DNA of 64,000 nt from Mycolicibacterium frederiksbergense (GCF_029893345.1 NZ_JARXVE010000005.1:124001-188000); one strand, 5' to 3'. Numbered from the stretch's first letter, positions 1 through 9,083 are shown. Notes: a model not told the origin generated them from the sequence alone. Translations and numbers: made by a program.

Positions 1-149
1 ATGCGCGCCTCTTCGGTGAGCCGGTAGAACGCTGCAACCTCGCCATAGGCCAGGACGGCAAACAATTCGTTCACCCCGGGATGATCCGCCGTCACGCCCG
101 AATCGACCGGTTCAACGATCTGTCCTGCGGCAGGCTGAGACGAAGTCAT
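1..149 (-). CDS. Ferritin-like fold protein (Rv3210c-like), N-terminal part only
   Basis: The window cuts this gene; only the first 49 codons are visible. The start is the ATG read from 149 to 147, and the protein begins MTSSQPAAGQIVEP, followed by a helical stretch (HPGVNELFAVLAYGEVAAFY) like the first helix of the ferritin-like proteins found next to rhlE in mycobacteria. It is divergent from rhlE, with about 300 bp between the two starts. The assignment rests mainly on position beside rhlE; the function of the family is not settled. Confidence 0.6.
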   Translation of the reverse strand, partial: MTSSQPAAGQIVEPVDSGVTADHPGVNELFAVLAYGEVAAFYRLTEEAR

Positions 150-447
150 GTCGCCAACTCTAGACGCCACTCGGCACCACCATCGGCTGGCAAATCGGGC
201 CAAATCCCGCGACCAGCTACAATGGCAGGTGGTAACGGCTTCGAGTTGACTTTTCAGCCGCCCGGACCACTACCAGGAAATGTGCGTGCACGCAGTGGCC
301 CGCCCTATGGGGGCAGGGCCCAGCGGACCGGAAGCGCCACTGGATGCGGACACGTATCTGGGGGGCAAGCCGGGCCGTTTCACCGTCGAACTCGTGCGCG
401 CTGGATGCCCCATGAGGTTTGACAGTGAAAGGCTACCTCCACCCACC

Positions 448-1974
448 ATGACTCATCTGAATAAAACGTTTGCCGAGCTCGGCGTCCGGGACGAAATTGT
501 CCGTGCACTGGCCGAGAATGGCATCGAACACCCCTTTGCCATCCAGGAACTGACCCTCCCGTTGGCGCTGGCCGGCGACGACCTCATCGGTCAGGCCCGC
601 ACCGGCATGGGCAAGACCTATGCCTTCGGTATCCCGCTGCTGCACCGGGTCTCCAGCGATGAGACCCGTCCGCTCAACGGCACCCCCCGGGCCCTGGTGG
701 TGGTGCCCACCCGCGAGCTCTGCCTGCAGGTTTATGACGACCTCGCCGGGGCCGCCAAATACCTGAAGGTGGACACCGACACCGCCGACCGCAAGTTCTC
801 CGTGACCTCGATCTACGGCGGCCGGCCGTACGAGCCCCAGATCGAGGCGCTGCGCAAGGGCGTCGACGTCGTCGTCGGCACCCCGGGCCGACTGCTCGAC
901 CTGGCCCAGCAGGGACACCTGCAGCTGGGCGGACTGTCCGTGCTCGTGCTCGACGAGGCCGACGAGATGCTCGACCTGGGCTTCCTGCCCGACATCGAGC
1001 GCATCCTGCGGCTGACCCCCGACGACCGGCAGTCGATGCTGTTCTCGGCCACCATGCCCGACCCGATCATCACGCTGGCGCGCACGTTCATGAACCAGCC
1101 GACCCACATTCGAGCCGAGGCCCCGCACTCGGCGGCCACCCACGACACCACCGAACAGTTCGCCTACCGGGCGCACGCCCTGGACAAGTCGGAGCTGGTG
1201 AGCCGGATCCTGCAGGCCGATGGCCGCGGCGCCACGATGATCTTCACCCGCACCAAGCGCACCGCCCAAAAGGTGTCCGACGAACTCGCCGAGCGCGGAT
1301 TCAAGGTCGACGCCGTGCACGGTGACCTTGGCCAGGGCGCCCGGGAAAAGGCGCTGAAGTCGTTCCGCTCCGGAGCTGTCGACGTGCTGGTTGCGACGGA
1401 TGTCGCGGCTCGAGGCATTGATATCGACGACGTCACGCACGTCATCAACTACCAGTGCCCCGAGGACGAGCAGGCCTACGTGCACCGCATCGGACGCACC
1501 GGGCGTGCAGGCAAGACCGGCGTCGCGATCACCTTGGTCGACTGGGATGAACTGTCGCGCTGGGAGATGATCGACAAGGCGCTGAACCTGGGCTGCCCCG
1601 ATCCGGCCGAAACCTATTCCAGCTCGCCGCATATCTATGAGGAGCTGAACATCCCGACCGATGCCACCGGCAACGTCGGCACACCGCGCCGGTCCGGCGC
1701 CAAGCGCAGCAGCGATGAGAAGCGCATCTCCTCGGCCGATTCCGCGGACCGGCCGGCCAGGACCAGGAGCCGCACTCGCCGGCGCACCCGCGGCGGCGAG
1801 TCGGTCACCGACCAACCCGAGGGCACAGCGGCTCCGGAAGACACCAATGTCGTAGTGGTGACCGAGTCCGAGGACACCGCCGGAGACGCGTCGTCCAACG
1901 GAGACGCATCGTCCAACGGGCGTCGCCGCCGCCGGCGTCGTCCCCGTAAGGCCGAAGCCGCGACGGCCGGCTAG
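448..1974 (+). CDS. rhlE: DEAD-box RNA helicase RhlE
   Basis: ATP-dependent RNA helicase of 508 residues that unwinds RNA duplexes in the cytoplasm (RNA turnover or ribosome assembly). Visible motifs: Q motif near residues 30-35 (FAIQE), Walker A ARTGMGKT at 50-57, DEAD at 169-172, SAT at 200-202 and HRIGRTGRAG from 346. The last about 80 residues are a low-complexity tail rich in arginine and acidic/serine residues that probably binds RNA. An open frame runs 56 codons further upstream, but family proteins start at MTHLxKTFAELG, so I use the ATG at 448. The next gene follows 27 bp later on the same strand. It corresponds to Rv3211. Confidence 0.93.
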   Translation: MTHLNKTFAELGVRDEIVRALAENGIEHPFAIQELTLPLALAGDDLIGQARTGMGKTYAFGIPLLHRVSSDETRPLNGTPRALVVVPTRELCLQVYDDLAGAAKYLKVDTDTADRKFSVTSIYGGRPYEPQIEALRKGVDVVVGTPGRLLDLAQQGHLQLGGLSVLVLDEADEMLDLGFLPDIERILRLTPDDRQSMLFSATMPDPIITLARTFMNQPTHIRAEAPHSAATHDTTEQFAYRAHALDKSELVSRILQADGRGATMIFTRTKRTAQKVSDELAERGFKVDAVHGDLGQGAREKALKSFRSGAVDVLVATDVAARGIDIDDVTHVINYQCPEDEQAYVHRIGRTGRAGKTGVAITLVDWDELSRWEMIDKALNLGCPDPAETYSSSPHIYEELNIPTDATGNVGTPRRSGAKRSSDEKRISSADSADRPARTRSRTRRRTRGGESVTDQPEGTAAPEDTNVVVVTESEDTAGDASSNGDASSNGRRRRRRRPRKAEAATAG

Positions 1975-2001
1975 CCGGCACCCGCCGAGCGAGACCAGTC
2001 A

Positions 2002-3228
2002 GTGGTCAAACCCGAACGCCGCACCCGTGGCGATGTGGTCGCCGCGGCGGCGATAGTCGCGGTGGTCGCGCTCGCAGCCGGCCTGATCTGGTGGAACAGT
2101 GACGCACGGGCCACCATCAGCAGGCCTGCCGCTGAGCCGGTCCCCTATCTGACCCCTGCACACGACGTGCCGGCCGGCCTGCAGCAGCTGTGGGCCGCCG
2201 ACAGCCCGAAGTCCACCGCGCCGGTCATCGCCGGCGGATCGGTGGTGACCGCCGACGGGTCCACCGTCAACGGTCGCGATCCGGTCAGCGGCGCGGTGTT
2301 GTGGAGCTATGCCCGCGACATCGAACTGTGCGGGGTGACCTCGGTGTACCAGTACGCCGTCGGGGTCTATCCGGACAAGCGCGGCTGCGGCCAGGTCAGC
2401 ACGGTCGACGGAAAGACCGGTCGACGCGGCCCGACCCGCACCGCCTACTCCGACCCTGAGGTCCGGTTGTCCACGGACGGCAGCACCGTGCTCTCGGCCG
2501 GGGACAGCCGCCTGGAGCTGTGGCGCTCGGACATGGTCCGGATGCTGTCGTACGGCGCGCTGGACGCCCGGCTCAAGCCGAACGTGCCGGCGTCGCCGGT
2601 ATGCCGCCTGCTTTCGACAGCGGCGAGTTCCTCGGCGGTGTCGGTGCTGGAGTCCTGCCCGAAGAGCACCGACATACGGCTGACGTTGTTGCGCCCGGCC
2701 GACGAGGAGGACAGCCCCGAGGCGCGCCACGTCGAGATGCCCGGTGTCACCGATGAGTCGGGCGCCCAGGTGATCGCGGTATCGGGCACCACGACAGCGG
2801 TATACGTGCCCACGCCCACGCCGACAGTGAACGTCTACGACGAGACCGGAAAGCTGGTCGCCAACACGCCGCTGCCCAAGGAAGCCGCGCCGCAGTCGAC
2901 CACCACCCGCGCCGGGGACCTGATCACCTGGTGGACCGGTGACTCGGTGCTGGTGTTCGGTACCACTGGGGCCAACGGCCTGCAGTACAAGTTCACCGTG
3001 ACCCAATCCGGTCCGAATATCCCGGTCGGGCCGGCCACGGTGATGGCCGGCCAGCTACTGGTACCGGTCAACGACGGTTACGACGTCTTCGATCAGGAGA
3101 CCGGAGCCGGTCAACGTCACATCGCACTGCCGCGTACACCCAGCGTGTCGCCCGTGGTGCCGGCCGTGGCCGGGGACACCGTGCTCGAGCAGCGCGGCGC
3201 TCAATTGGTGGCACTGGGCCCGGCGTAA
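2002..3228 (+). CDS. Membrane-anchored beta-propeller protein (Rv3212-like)
   Basis: Predicted exported protein of 408 residues with a GTG start. Residues about 12-30 form one hydrophobic segment preceded by basic residues (KPERRTR), so the protein is probably tethered to the membrane with the rest outside. The body contains repeated short motifs such as WAADSP, GAVLWSYA and DVFDQETG, typical of PQQ-like/WD-type propeller blades. It follows rhlE by 27 bp and is probably co-transcribed. It matches the position of Rv3212, a conserved protein without a firm function; I assign none. Confidence 0.75.
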   Translation: MVKPERRTRGDVVAAAAIVAVVALAAGLIWWNSDARATISRPAAEPVPYLTPAHDVPAGLQQLWAADSPKSTAPVIAGGSVVTADGSTVNGRDPVSGAVLWSYARDIELCGVTSVYQYAVGVYPDKRGCGQVSTVDGKTGRRGPTRTAYSDPEVRLSTDGSTVLSAGDSRLELWRSDMVRMLSYGALDARLKPNVPASPVCRLLSTAASSSAVSVLESCPKSTDIRLTLLRPADEEDSPEARHVEMPGVTDESGAQVIAVSGTTTAVYVPTPTPTVNVYDETGKLVANTPLPKEAAPQSTTTRAGDLITWWTGDSVLVFGTTGANGLQYKFTVTQSGPNIPVGPATVMAGQLLVPVNDGYDVFDQETGAGQRHIALPRTPSVSPVVPAVAGDTVLEQRGAQLVALGPA

Positions 3229-3251
3229 ACGCAGTCCGGCCGCGGCTCAGC

Positions 3252-3953
3252 TCAGCCGATGTCGATCACGACGACGGTGGTGTTGTCGCTGCCCCCGGCG
3301 TCGTTGGCCACCTGGACCAAGCGGCGCGCGGCGGCCTCGGGTTCGCCACCCGTCGCGGCGGCGACGATATCGGCTTCGGTTGCGGCAGCGAACAATCCGT
3401 CGCTGCTGATCAAGAGCCGATCGCCGGGACGGCAGTCCAGATCGAACAGGTCGGGCCGGATGTGCGGGCCGATTCCCAGCGCCCGGGTCAGCAGGTGGCG
3501 TTGCGGGTGTAAGCGGGCCTGGGCCCGGGTGATCTCACCGGCGCTCACCAGTTCACCGGCGACGCTGTGATCGTCGGTGAGTTGGCGCATAAGGCCGTCG
3601 CGAATCCGGTTCAGCGGCGAGTCACCGATGTTGATGGCCAGCGGTCCGCCCTGTTCCTCGGTGAAGATCGCCACCACGGTCAGCGTCGCGCCGGAACTGG
3701 TACCCGATGCGCTGACGTGCGCCCACACCTGCTCGTTGGCCTGCTGCACCGCCCCGATCAGCCCGGCCCGGTCGGGCGCGGCGGCGAATCCGGCGGCCAA
3801 CGTCTCCAACGCGATCCGGCTGGCGTGCTCACCACCGGGACCGAAACCGTCGGCGATCGCGTACAGAATCCCGTCGGCGAGCACCGCATCCTGGTTGCTC
3901 TCCCGCACCGGCCCTTGATCGGTGGCCGTGGCGGCCGTCAACACCGATGTCAT
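3252..3953 (-). CDS. PP2C-family serine/threonine protein phosphatase
   Basis: Metal-dependent protein phosphatase of 233 residues that would remove phosphate from Ser/Thr of proteins in the cytoplasm. It contains only the PP2C domain: SNQDA near residue 19-23, the metal-binding ADGFGPGGEHAS, the GDS turn (NIGDSPL), SDGLF near 185 and the C-terminal DNTTVVVID. The usual DGMGG is DGFGP here, a tolerated variant. No membrane segment is present. It is convergent with the preceding propeller gene (23 bp between stops) and lies directly downstream of the ParA gene on the same strand, 39 bp away, so the two may share a transcript. I see no partner kinase in the window. Confidence 0.85.
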   Translation of the reverse strand: MTSVLTAATATDQGPVRESNQDAVLADGILYAIADGFGPGGEHASRIALETLAAGFAAAPDRAGLIGAVQQANEQVWAHVSASGTSSGATLTVVAIFTEEQGGPLAINIGDSPLNRIRDGLMRQLTDDHSVAGELVSAGEITRAQARLHPQRHLLTRALGIGPHIRPDLFDLDCRPGDRLLISSDGLFAAATEADIVAAATGGEPEAAARRLVQVANDAGGSDNTTVVVIDIG

Positions 3954-3992
3954 GGAGATCCTCTCGTGGTCCGGTGGCGGCCGACTACGTGC

Positions 3993-4790
3993 CTACACCA
4001 CTTCGGGTGCGAAGGTCGGCAGCTTCTTGCCCGACTTCCAATGCTTGAGCAGCGCGTCGGCCAGCTCGCGGTAGGCCAGCGCCCCCTTGCTCTTGCGGCC
4101 CGCCAGCACCGAGGATCCCGAGGCGCTGGCCTCGGCGAACCGGACCGTGCGCGGAATCGGCGGAGCCAGCACCTGCAACTCGTAGCGGTCGGCGACGTCG
4201 AGCAGCACATCGCGGCTGTGCGTGGTGCGCGAATCGTAGAGCGTCGGCAACGCCCCCAGCAGGCTCAGCTCGGGGTTGGTGATCTGCTGCACATCGGAGA
4301 TGGTGCGCAGGAACTGGCCGACGCCGCGGTGCGCCAGGGTTTCGCACTGCAACGGCACGATCACGTCGTGTGCGGCGGTCAGCCCGTTGAGCGTCAGCAC
4401 GCCCAGCGACGGTGGGCAGTCGATGATCACCACATCGAAATCGTCGGAAATCTTGGCCAGGGCGCGCTTGAGCGCGTACTCCCGCCCGGCCCGCATCAAC
4501 AGCATGGCCTCAGAACCGGCCAGATCGATATTGGCCGGCAGCAGCGTCATTCCCTCGGCCGTCTCGACCAGGGCCGCCCCCGGCTCAACCTCGCCGAGCA
4601 ACACCTCGTGCACCGACACCGGCAGTTTGTCCGGGTCGTGGCCCAGTGAAAACGTCAGACAGCCTTGCGGATCCAGGTCGACCAGCAGTACCTGCCGCCC
4701 CTGCCCAACCATCGCCGCGCCCAGCGACGCCACCGTCGTCGTCTTGGCTACCCCACCCTTTTGATTGGCGACCGCTAATACTCGCGTCAC
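3993..4790 (-). CDS. ParA/Soj-like ATPase (Rv3213c-like)
   Basis: P-loop ATPase of the ParA/MinD superfamily, 265 residues. The deviant Walker A KGGVAKT (residues 11-17, signature lysine 11) is followed by DLDPQG and the switch region IDCPPSLGVLTLN. It probably moves or positions a cargo on the nucleoid or cell surface, but no parB or parS lies beside it, so it is an orphan and not the chromosomal segregation ParA. The annotated start is GTG at 4790 (VTRVLAVANQKGG); longer open frames upstream run antisense into gpm2. It is divergent from gpm2 with 58 bp between starts. Confidence 0.88.
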   Translation of the reverse strand: MTRVLAVANQKGGVAKTTTVASLGAAMVGQGRQVLLVDLDPQGCLTFSLGHDPDKLPVSVHEVLLGEVEPGAALVETAEGMTLLPANIDLAGSEAMLLMRAGREYALKRALAKISDDFDVVIIDCPPSLGVLTLNGLTAAHDVIVPLQCETLAHRGVGQFLRTISDVQQITNPELSLLGALPTLYDSRTTHSRDVLLDVADRYELQVLAPPIPRTVRFAEASASGSSVLAGRKSKGALAYRELADALLKHWKSGKKLPTFAPEVV

Positions 4791-4848
4791 ACCCTCATCC
4801 AAGCACGCTCTTCTCGGCATCGCCCGGACGTGCGGCAGAATCGCCGGT

Positions 4849-5460
4849 GTGAGCGACCGCCTGCACCGTCTGATCCTGCTTCGCCACGGCGAGACCGAAT
4901 GGTCAGAGACCGGCAGGCACACCGGCCGCACCGAGCTGGATCTCACCGAGACCGGACGTGAACAGGCCACACTGGCCCGTACGGCGCTGACCGAACTGCA
5001 GTTGAGCAACCCGCTGGTGATCAGCAGCCCGCGGCAGCGCGCGCTGGTCACCGCCGAACTGGCCGGTCTGCACGTCGACGAGGTCAACCCGCTGCTGGCC
5101 GAGTGGGACTACGGCGACTACGAGGGACTCACCACCGAGCAAATCCGCCGGACCGTGCCCGACTGGCTGGTGTGGACCCACGGCTGCCCCGGCGGGGAGA
5201 GCGTGGCGCAGATCGGTGTCCGCGCCGATCGGGCCGTGGCACTGGCCATGGAGCATCTGCCCGCCCGGGACGTGGTGTTCGTCGGGCACGGACATTTCTC
5301 CCGCGCGATACTGACCCGCTGGGCGGAACTGCCGGTGGCCGACGGCATCCGGATATCGATGGTGCCGGCATCCATCGCGGTGTGCGGTTTCGAGCACGGC
5401 GTGCGCCAGATCACCGCGCTGGGCCTGACCGGTCACCCCAACCCGTGTCTGTCGCAATGA
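4849..5460 (+). CDS. gpm2: Histidine phosphatase / phosphoglycerate-mutase-like protein Gpm2
   Basis: Histidine phosphatase superfamily protein of 203 residues. The catalytic RHGE is at residues 12-15, with the conserved SPRQRA near residue 65 and the second catalytic histidine in VGHGHF near 145. Rv3214 in M. tuberculosis, which matches in length and position, behaves as a broad acid phosphatase and not as a glycolytic mutase; that is family knowledge. The GTG at 4849 fits the family length. Its stop codon overlaps the entC start (ATGA at 5457-5460), indicating translational coupling. Confidence 0.9.
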   Translation: MSDRLHRLILLRHGETEWSETGRHTGRTELDLTETGREQATLARTALTELQLSNPLVISSPRQRALVTAELAGLHVDEVNPLLAEWDYGDYEGLTTEQIRRTVPDWLVWTHGCPGGESVAQIGVRADRAVALAMEHLPARDVVFVGHGHFSRAILTRWAELPVADGIRISMVPASIAVCGFEHGVRQITALGLTGHPNPCLSQ

Positions 5461-6542
5461 ATCCGTCGTTCGTGCTAGCCGGACCGACCGGCACCGTGCT
5501 CGCCGAAGGGATGCGGGCGGGCTTCTCCGACATCACCGAGGCTCAAGCGGCGCTGCGTGCCGGCACACCAATAGTGCTGGGCGCATTGCCCTTTGACCTG
5601 ACCACGGCGGCGGCGCTATATGAACCCGAGACGGTCCAGTTCACCGGCGCGCTGCCGGACTGGGACCTGGGCCCCGCACCGGCGGTACTCGACCGCGAAA
5701 CGCTGCCGCCGGGACCGGTACACCGCGAGCGGGTGGCCGAGGCGGTCCGACGGCTATGCGACGAACAGAACCCGATCGACAAGGTGGTGCTGGCCCGCGC
5801 GGTGCGGCTGACCGCGGAGTCGCCGTGGGATCCACGCACCGTGCTGCGCAGACTGGCCGATGCCGATCCGGCCGCCACGGTGTATCTGGCCGACCTGTCC
5901 CCGGCGGGCGGTGCGCACACCGGAACCGCTCTGGTCGGCGCCAGCCCGGAGTTACTGGTGGCCCGCGAGGGCGAGGTGGTGATCTGCCAGCCGTTCGCCG
6001 GGTCGGCACCGCGATCGGCCGATCCGCAGACCGACGCGGCCAACGCGGCGGCCCTGGCTGCCTCGGCCAAGAACCGTCACGAGCATCAGTTGGTGGTCGA
6101 CGTGATGCGTAAGGCGCTGGATCCGTTGTGCGCGGATCTGCAGATCGCCGAGGAGCCGGAATTGCACGGCACCGACGCACTCTGGCACCTGAGCACCCCG
6201 ATCCGTGGCCTCTTACGCGAAAAACAGACCACTGCAATCGATCTCGCTCTCGCCCTGCACCCCACTCCGGCCGTCGGCGGCGTTCCCACCGACCTCGCCG
6301 CTGAGCTGATCGGCGAATTGGAGGGCGATCGCGGATTCTATGCGGGCGCCGTCGGCTGGTGCGACAGCCACGGTGACGGCCGCTGGGTCGTGTCGATCCG
6401 CTGCGCGGTACTGTCTCCGGATCGCCGCACCGCACTGGCCACCGCCGGCGGCGGGATTGTCGCCGCATCCGACCCGGACGACGAAGTCGACGAGACCACA
6501 ACCAAATTCAAGACCATCTTGACCGGACTGGGAGCCACATGA
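5457..6542 (+). CDS. entC: Isochorismate synthase EntC
   Basis: Converts chorismate to isochorismate, the first step toward siderophore (mycobactin-type salicylate) or menaquinone precursors. The 361-residue protein has the chorismate-binding fold: VVLARAV near residue 113, GASPELLVAREG, GSAPR, the KNRHEHQLVVD loop, and the C-terminal FYAGAVGW plus SIRCAVL. Start is the ATG overlapping the gpm2 stop, and its own stop overlaps the start of the GNAT gene by 4 nt, so gpm2-entC-GNAT form one tightly coupled operon. Corresponds to Rv3215. Confidence 0.92.
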   Translation: MNPSFVLAGPTGTVLAEGMRAGFSDITEAQAALRAGTPIVLGALPFDLTTAAALYEPETVQFTGALPDWDLGPAPAVLDRETLPPGPVHRERVAEAVRRLCDEQNPIDKVVLARAVRLTAESPWDPRTVLRRLADADPAATVYLADLSPAGGAHTGTALVGASPELLVAREGEVVICQPFAGSAPRSADPQTDAANAAALAASAKNRHEHQLVVDVMRKALDPLCADLQIAEEPELHGTDALWHLSTPIRGLLREKQTTAIDLALALHPTPAVGGVPTDLAAELIGELEGDRGFYAGAVGWCDSHGDGRWVVSIRCAVLSPDRRTALATAGGGIVAASDPDDEVDETTTKFKTILTGLGAT

Positions 6543-7024
6543 GCGAGCTGATCCGCCGGGCGCGCCCCGGCGACGAGATCGAGATCACCGCGATGATCCG
6601 CGAACTCGCCGAATTCGAGCGGGCGGCGGACGAGTGCACGGTCACCGAAAAGCAGATGCACAGTGCACTTTTCGGCGACCGGCCGGTGGCCTATGCACAC
6701 ATGGTGGAGATCGACGGGCAGGTTGCGGCCACCGCGGTGTGGTTTCTGAACTTCTCCACCTGGGACGGGGTGGCCGGGGTCTATCTGGAGGACCTGTACG
6801 TGCGTCCGGCCTTCCGGCGTCGCGGGTTGGCGCGGAAATTGTTGTCCACCTTGGCCGCCGAGTGCGTCGAGCAGGGCTACACCCGGCTGACCTGGGCGGT
6901 GCTGAACTGGAACGTCAATGCCATCGCACTGTACGACGCGGTCGGCGGCAAGCCGCAGACCGAGTGGACCACCTACCGGGTGTCCGGGCCGGAGCTCACC
7001 GCGCTGGCCGGTGAGAGCGCCTAG
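6539..7024 (+). CDS. GNAT-family N-acetyltransferase (Rv3216-like)
   Basis: Small acetyltransferase of 161 residues using acetyl-CoA. The core GNAT signature is LEDLYVRPAFRRRGLARKLL (acetyl-CoA pyrophosphate loop RRRGLA), followed by LNWNVNAIALYDAVGG, the usual C-terminal strand-helix. It resembles diamine or thialysine acetyltransferases in layout, but the substrate cannot be read from sequence. Translationally coupled to entC (ATGA). The conserved block ends here: a transposase remnant begins 9 bp past its stop. Confidence 0.88.
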   Translation: MSELIRRARPGDEIEITAMIRELAEFERAADECTVTEKQMHSALFGDRPVAYAHMVEIDGQVAATAVWFLNFSTWDGVAGVYLEDLYVRPAFRRRGLARKLLSTLAAECVEQGYTRLTWAVLNWNVNAIALYDAVGGKPQTEWTTYRVSGPELTALAGESA

Positions 7025-7032
7025 ATCCTGCC

Positions 7033-7308
7033 TCATGACCGTTTGAGCCAGGCCACGATGGCGGTGAGGGCGACACCGCCTCGATAGTTGAGGTTGCGTT
7101 TGTCGTAGCAGGTGGCGATGCCGCTCCATTGCTTGGCGCGTTGAAAGCCGCGTTCAACGATGTTGCGGCCCTTGTAGTCCCGTCAGGATCGGAAACATCG
7201 GGGCTTCGCCGGCCTGGCCGGGTGCTGTCAGCACCACCAACGGCATTCTGTGTCCGTCGACCAGGTGATGGATCTTGGTGCTCAACCCGGAGCTAGCCGA
7301 CTTGGGAG
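7033..7308 (-). pseudogene. IS5/IS427-like transposase remnant
   Basis: On the minus strand, two pieces of a DDE transposase can be read in different frames. The first is SSGLSTKIHHLVDGHRMPL...MFPILTG (about 7308-7187) and the second is DYKGRNIVERGFQRAKQWSG...WLKRS with a stop at 7035-7033. These match the start and the end of the catalytic domain of IS5-family (IS427-type) transposases; the middle is deleted and the frames no longer join. No intact terminal repeats are seen. It marks the left edge of the accessory island. Confidence 0.75.
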
Positions 7309-7322
7309 CCCCTCACTCTCCG

Positions 7323-7358
7323 AACAGATGTCAGACAAGTACATGTCTGACATCTGTT
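7323..7358. promoter_or_regulatory. 36-bp near-perfect palindrome, probable operator
   Basis: Arms AACAGATGTCAGACA (7323-7337) and TGTCTGACATCTGTT (7344-7358) are exact reverse complements around AGTACA; within that centre only the 7338/7343 pair fails. Each arm contains a TGTCNGACA core, the kind of short symmetric site bound by GntR/FCD regulators. It lies 46 bp before the start of the TauE/SafE gene, whose operon includes a GntR/FCD regulator, so autoregulation is likely. An intrinsic terminator is less likely because no T-run or upstream gene on this strand fits. Confidence 0.7.
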
Positions 7359-7403
7359 ACTGTTCTGCGGGTACAGCGGACACGGATGGAATGAGGTTTG
7401 GTG

Positions 7404-8279
7404 GTGGATGCGTCAACAGTGCCGGAGCAGCGCTATCGCGAGAACCCGGTCGTCGCCGCGGTAATCGGATTTGTCGGCGGGATCATCGGTGGGCTTTTCG
7501 GCGGCGGAAGCGGGGTCTTCTACGTTCCCGCGCTGGAGAAGTTCACTCCGTTGTCGCGGCCTTCGCTTCACGGCACCGCAGGTGCGGCGAACATAGCAGT
7601 CACCGGCGTGGGCGCGGCCACCTTCGCCCTGGTCGGCGGATCGGTCGAGCTACGGGCCGGCACCGGCTTGGTGATCGGTGCGACGCTGGGAGCCTTCTTC
7701 GGGGCCAAATTGATTCTGGTTGTGCCACAACAGCTCCTGCGCTGGCTGTTTGTCGGAATCCTGCTGGCAACGAGTATCAAGCTGTCCCTGGACGTGATCG
7801 GCAGGGATCCGCTTGAGGGCTCGGCGATCCTGTCTGAGTCGTTGATCGCCAACATGGCGTTCACCATCCCTGTCTCAATCGTGCTCGGATTGCTGATCGG
7901 GGCGTGGGCGGCCGGCATGGGACTGGGCGGCGGACTCTTGGCGGTTCCCGTTCTGATGCTGCTGTTCGGCACTGATCTGCCGACGGCAGTGGGCACCTCG
8001 TTGATGATGTTCTTTCCCAACGCAGTCGTCGGGACGATCGTGCACGCCAGGCAAGGCACGGCCGATATGGACCTCGGCATCCTGCTCAATCTTGGCGCAC
8101 TGCCGGGCGCCGTCCTAGGTGCACTGGCGGCATTGGCGTTGAGCAGCCACGCACTGAGCGCCTTCTTCGCTGGATTCGCGTTGGCCGTTGCGCTACGTGA
8201 GCTGTACCGGATGCGAGGATCGACCGGTGAGGCCGCCGAAGAATGCGACGAGTCGGCCGACCCGCATGTCCTGGATTGA
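7404..8279 (+). CDS. TauE/SafE-family anion exporter
   Basis: Integral membrane protein of about 291 residues with 8 predicted hydrophobic segments arranged in two repeats. Each repeat opens with a glycine motif: GFVGGIIGGLFGGGSGVFYVP and WAAGMGLGGGLLAVPVLMLL. The family exports or imports sulfite, sulfoacetate or other organosulfur anions; the substrate here is unknown. The frame opens with TTG GTG GTG; the GTG at 7404 has the best spacing to GAGG at 7393-7396, though TTG at 7398 is possible. The GntR gene follows after 10 bp, so they are co-transcribed. Confidence 0.82.
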   Translation: MDASTVPEQRYRENPVVAAVIGFVGGIIGGLFGGGSGVFYVPALEKFTPLSRPSLHGTAGAANIAVTGVGAATFALVGGSVELRAGTGLVIGATLGAFFGAKLILVVPQQLLRWLFVGILLATSIKLSLDVIGRDPLEGSAILSESLIANMAFTIPVSIVLGLLIGAWAAGMGLGGGLLAVPVLMLLFGTDLPTAVGTSLMMFFPNAVVGTIVHARQGTADMDLGILLNLGALPGAVLGALAALALSSHALSAFFAGFALAVALRELYRMRGSTGEAAEECDESADPHVLD

Positions 8280-8289
8280 GGTGTAGGTG

Positions 8290-8970
8290 ATGGACGCACT
8301 CGCTCGTGTTCCGCTGTCGCAGCAGGCAGCCGAGGCCTTGCTCGACGATGTGCGCGGTGGACGCTGGGAGGTCGGACAGCAACTACCGGGCGAGATTGCC
8401 CTGGCTGCCGAGCTCAACGTGGGCCGATCCACCATTCGCGAGGCGATCGGGCAGTTGGTCACCAAGGGAGTGCTGACCACGCGGCACGGCGTCGGGGCTT
8501 TTCTGGCGTCGACGACACCGGTTGAACCGTGGGATCGCCTGGCCCAGGTGAGCGAGATCGCCGAAGTGATGCAGGTGCGGGTGGCCATCGAATGCCGTGC
8601 AGCCGCGCTGGCGGCAACGCATCACTCGCGCGGCGATGCAGCTGCGATCCGGCGCGCCCTCAAGACACGCAACGGCATGCTCGATGCCTCGCCGGCAGCC
8701 CTGGCCGCCGCAGACATCGAGGTTCACCGGCTGATCGTCGATGCAGCCGGCAACAGACTTCTCGCCGCACTATTCGACAGCATCCAGCCCAGGCTGGTGG
8801 CCGCGATGACCGACCTGCTGACGATCGTCTGTGTCGCGGATGAGGACGCTGAGGAGCACAGTGCCATCGTCGACGCGATCTTGGCGCGTGACGCCGAAAG
8901 TGCCGAAAGGCTGACCCGCACACACCTTCTCGATCTTGCAGCACAGCTAGAGGCTCCCCGAGAGGACTAG
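8290..8970 (+). CDS. GntR/FCD-family transcriptional regulator
   Basis: DNA-binding repressor or activator of 226 residues. Residues about 8-70 form a winged helix (VPLSQQAAEALLDDV, then GRSTIREAIGQLVTKGVL as the recognition helix and LTTRHGVGAFL as the wing). The rest is an all-helical FCD ligand domain containing RVAIECRAAALAA and metal-binding-type histidines. It lies 10 bp after the TauE gene, whose promoter carries a 36-bp palindrome that is its probable operator. ATG at 8290 is preferred over the adjacent GTG at 8287. Ligand unknown; a carboxylic acid is usual for FCD proteins. Confidence 0.87.
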   Translation: MDALARVPLSQQAAEALLDDVRGGRWEVGQQLPGEIALAAELNVGRSTIREAIGQLVTKGVLTTRHGVGAFLASTTPVEPWDRLAQVSEIAEVMQVRVAIECRAAALAATHHSRGDAAAIRRALKTRNGMLDASPAALAAADIEVHRLIVDAAGNRLLAALFDSIQPRLVAAMTDLLTIVCVADEDAEEHSAIVDAILARDAESAERLTRTHLLDLAAQLEAPRED

Positions 8971-9060
8971 CTGCTCGCACGCATTCCCGACCACCTGACA
9001 CGACGACTCGAACTGGCGCCCATATCCCCCTCCACTACTGCGAGCCCGCACGTACGTAGG

Positions 9061-9083
9061 ACTTATCAGATTGTCTGATAAGT
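9061..9083. promoter_or_regulatory. Palindromic operator upstream of the amidase gene
   Basis: ACTTATCAGA and TCTGATAAGT are perfect 10-bp inverted arms around TTG. The core TCAGATTGTCTGA recurs twice more in this island, before the divergent GntR and permease genes. It lies 56 bp upstream of the amidase ATG and is probably the site of the second GntR/FCD regulator (10616-11311). Confidence 0.75.

Noticed and set aside
433..1815. 460-codon minus-strand frame opposite rhlE
   Set aside because: Antisense shadow of the helicase gene with no recognisable domain.
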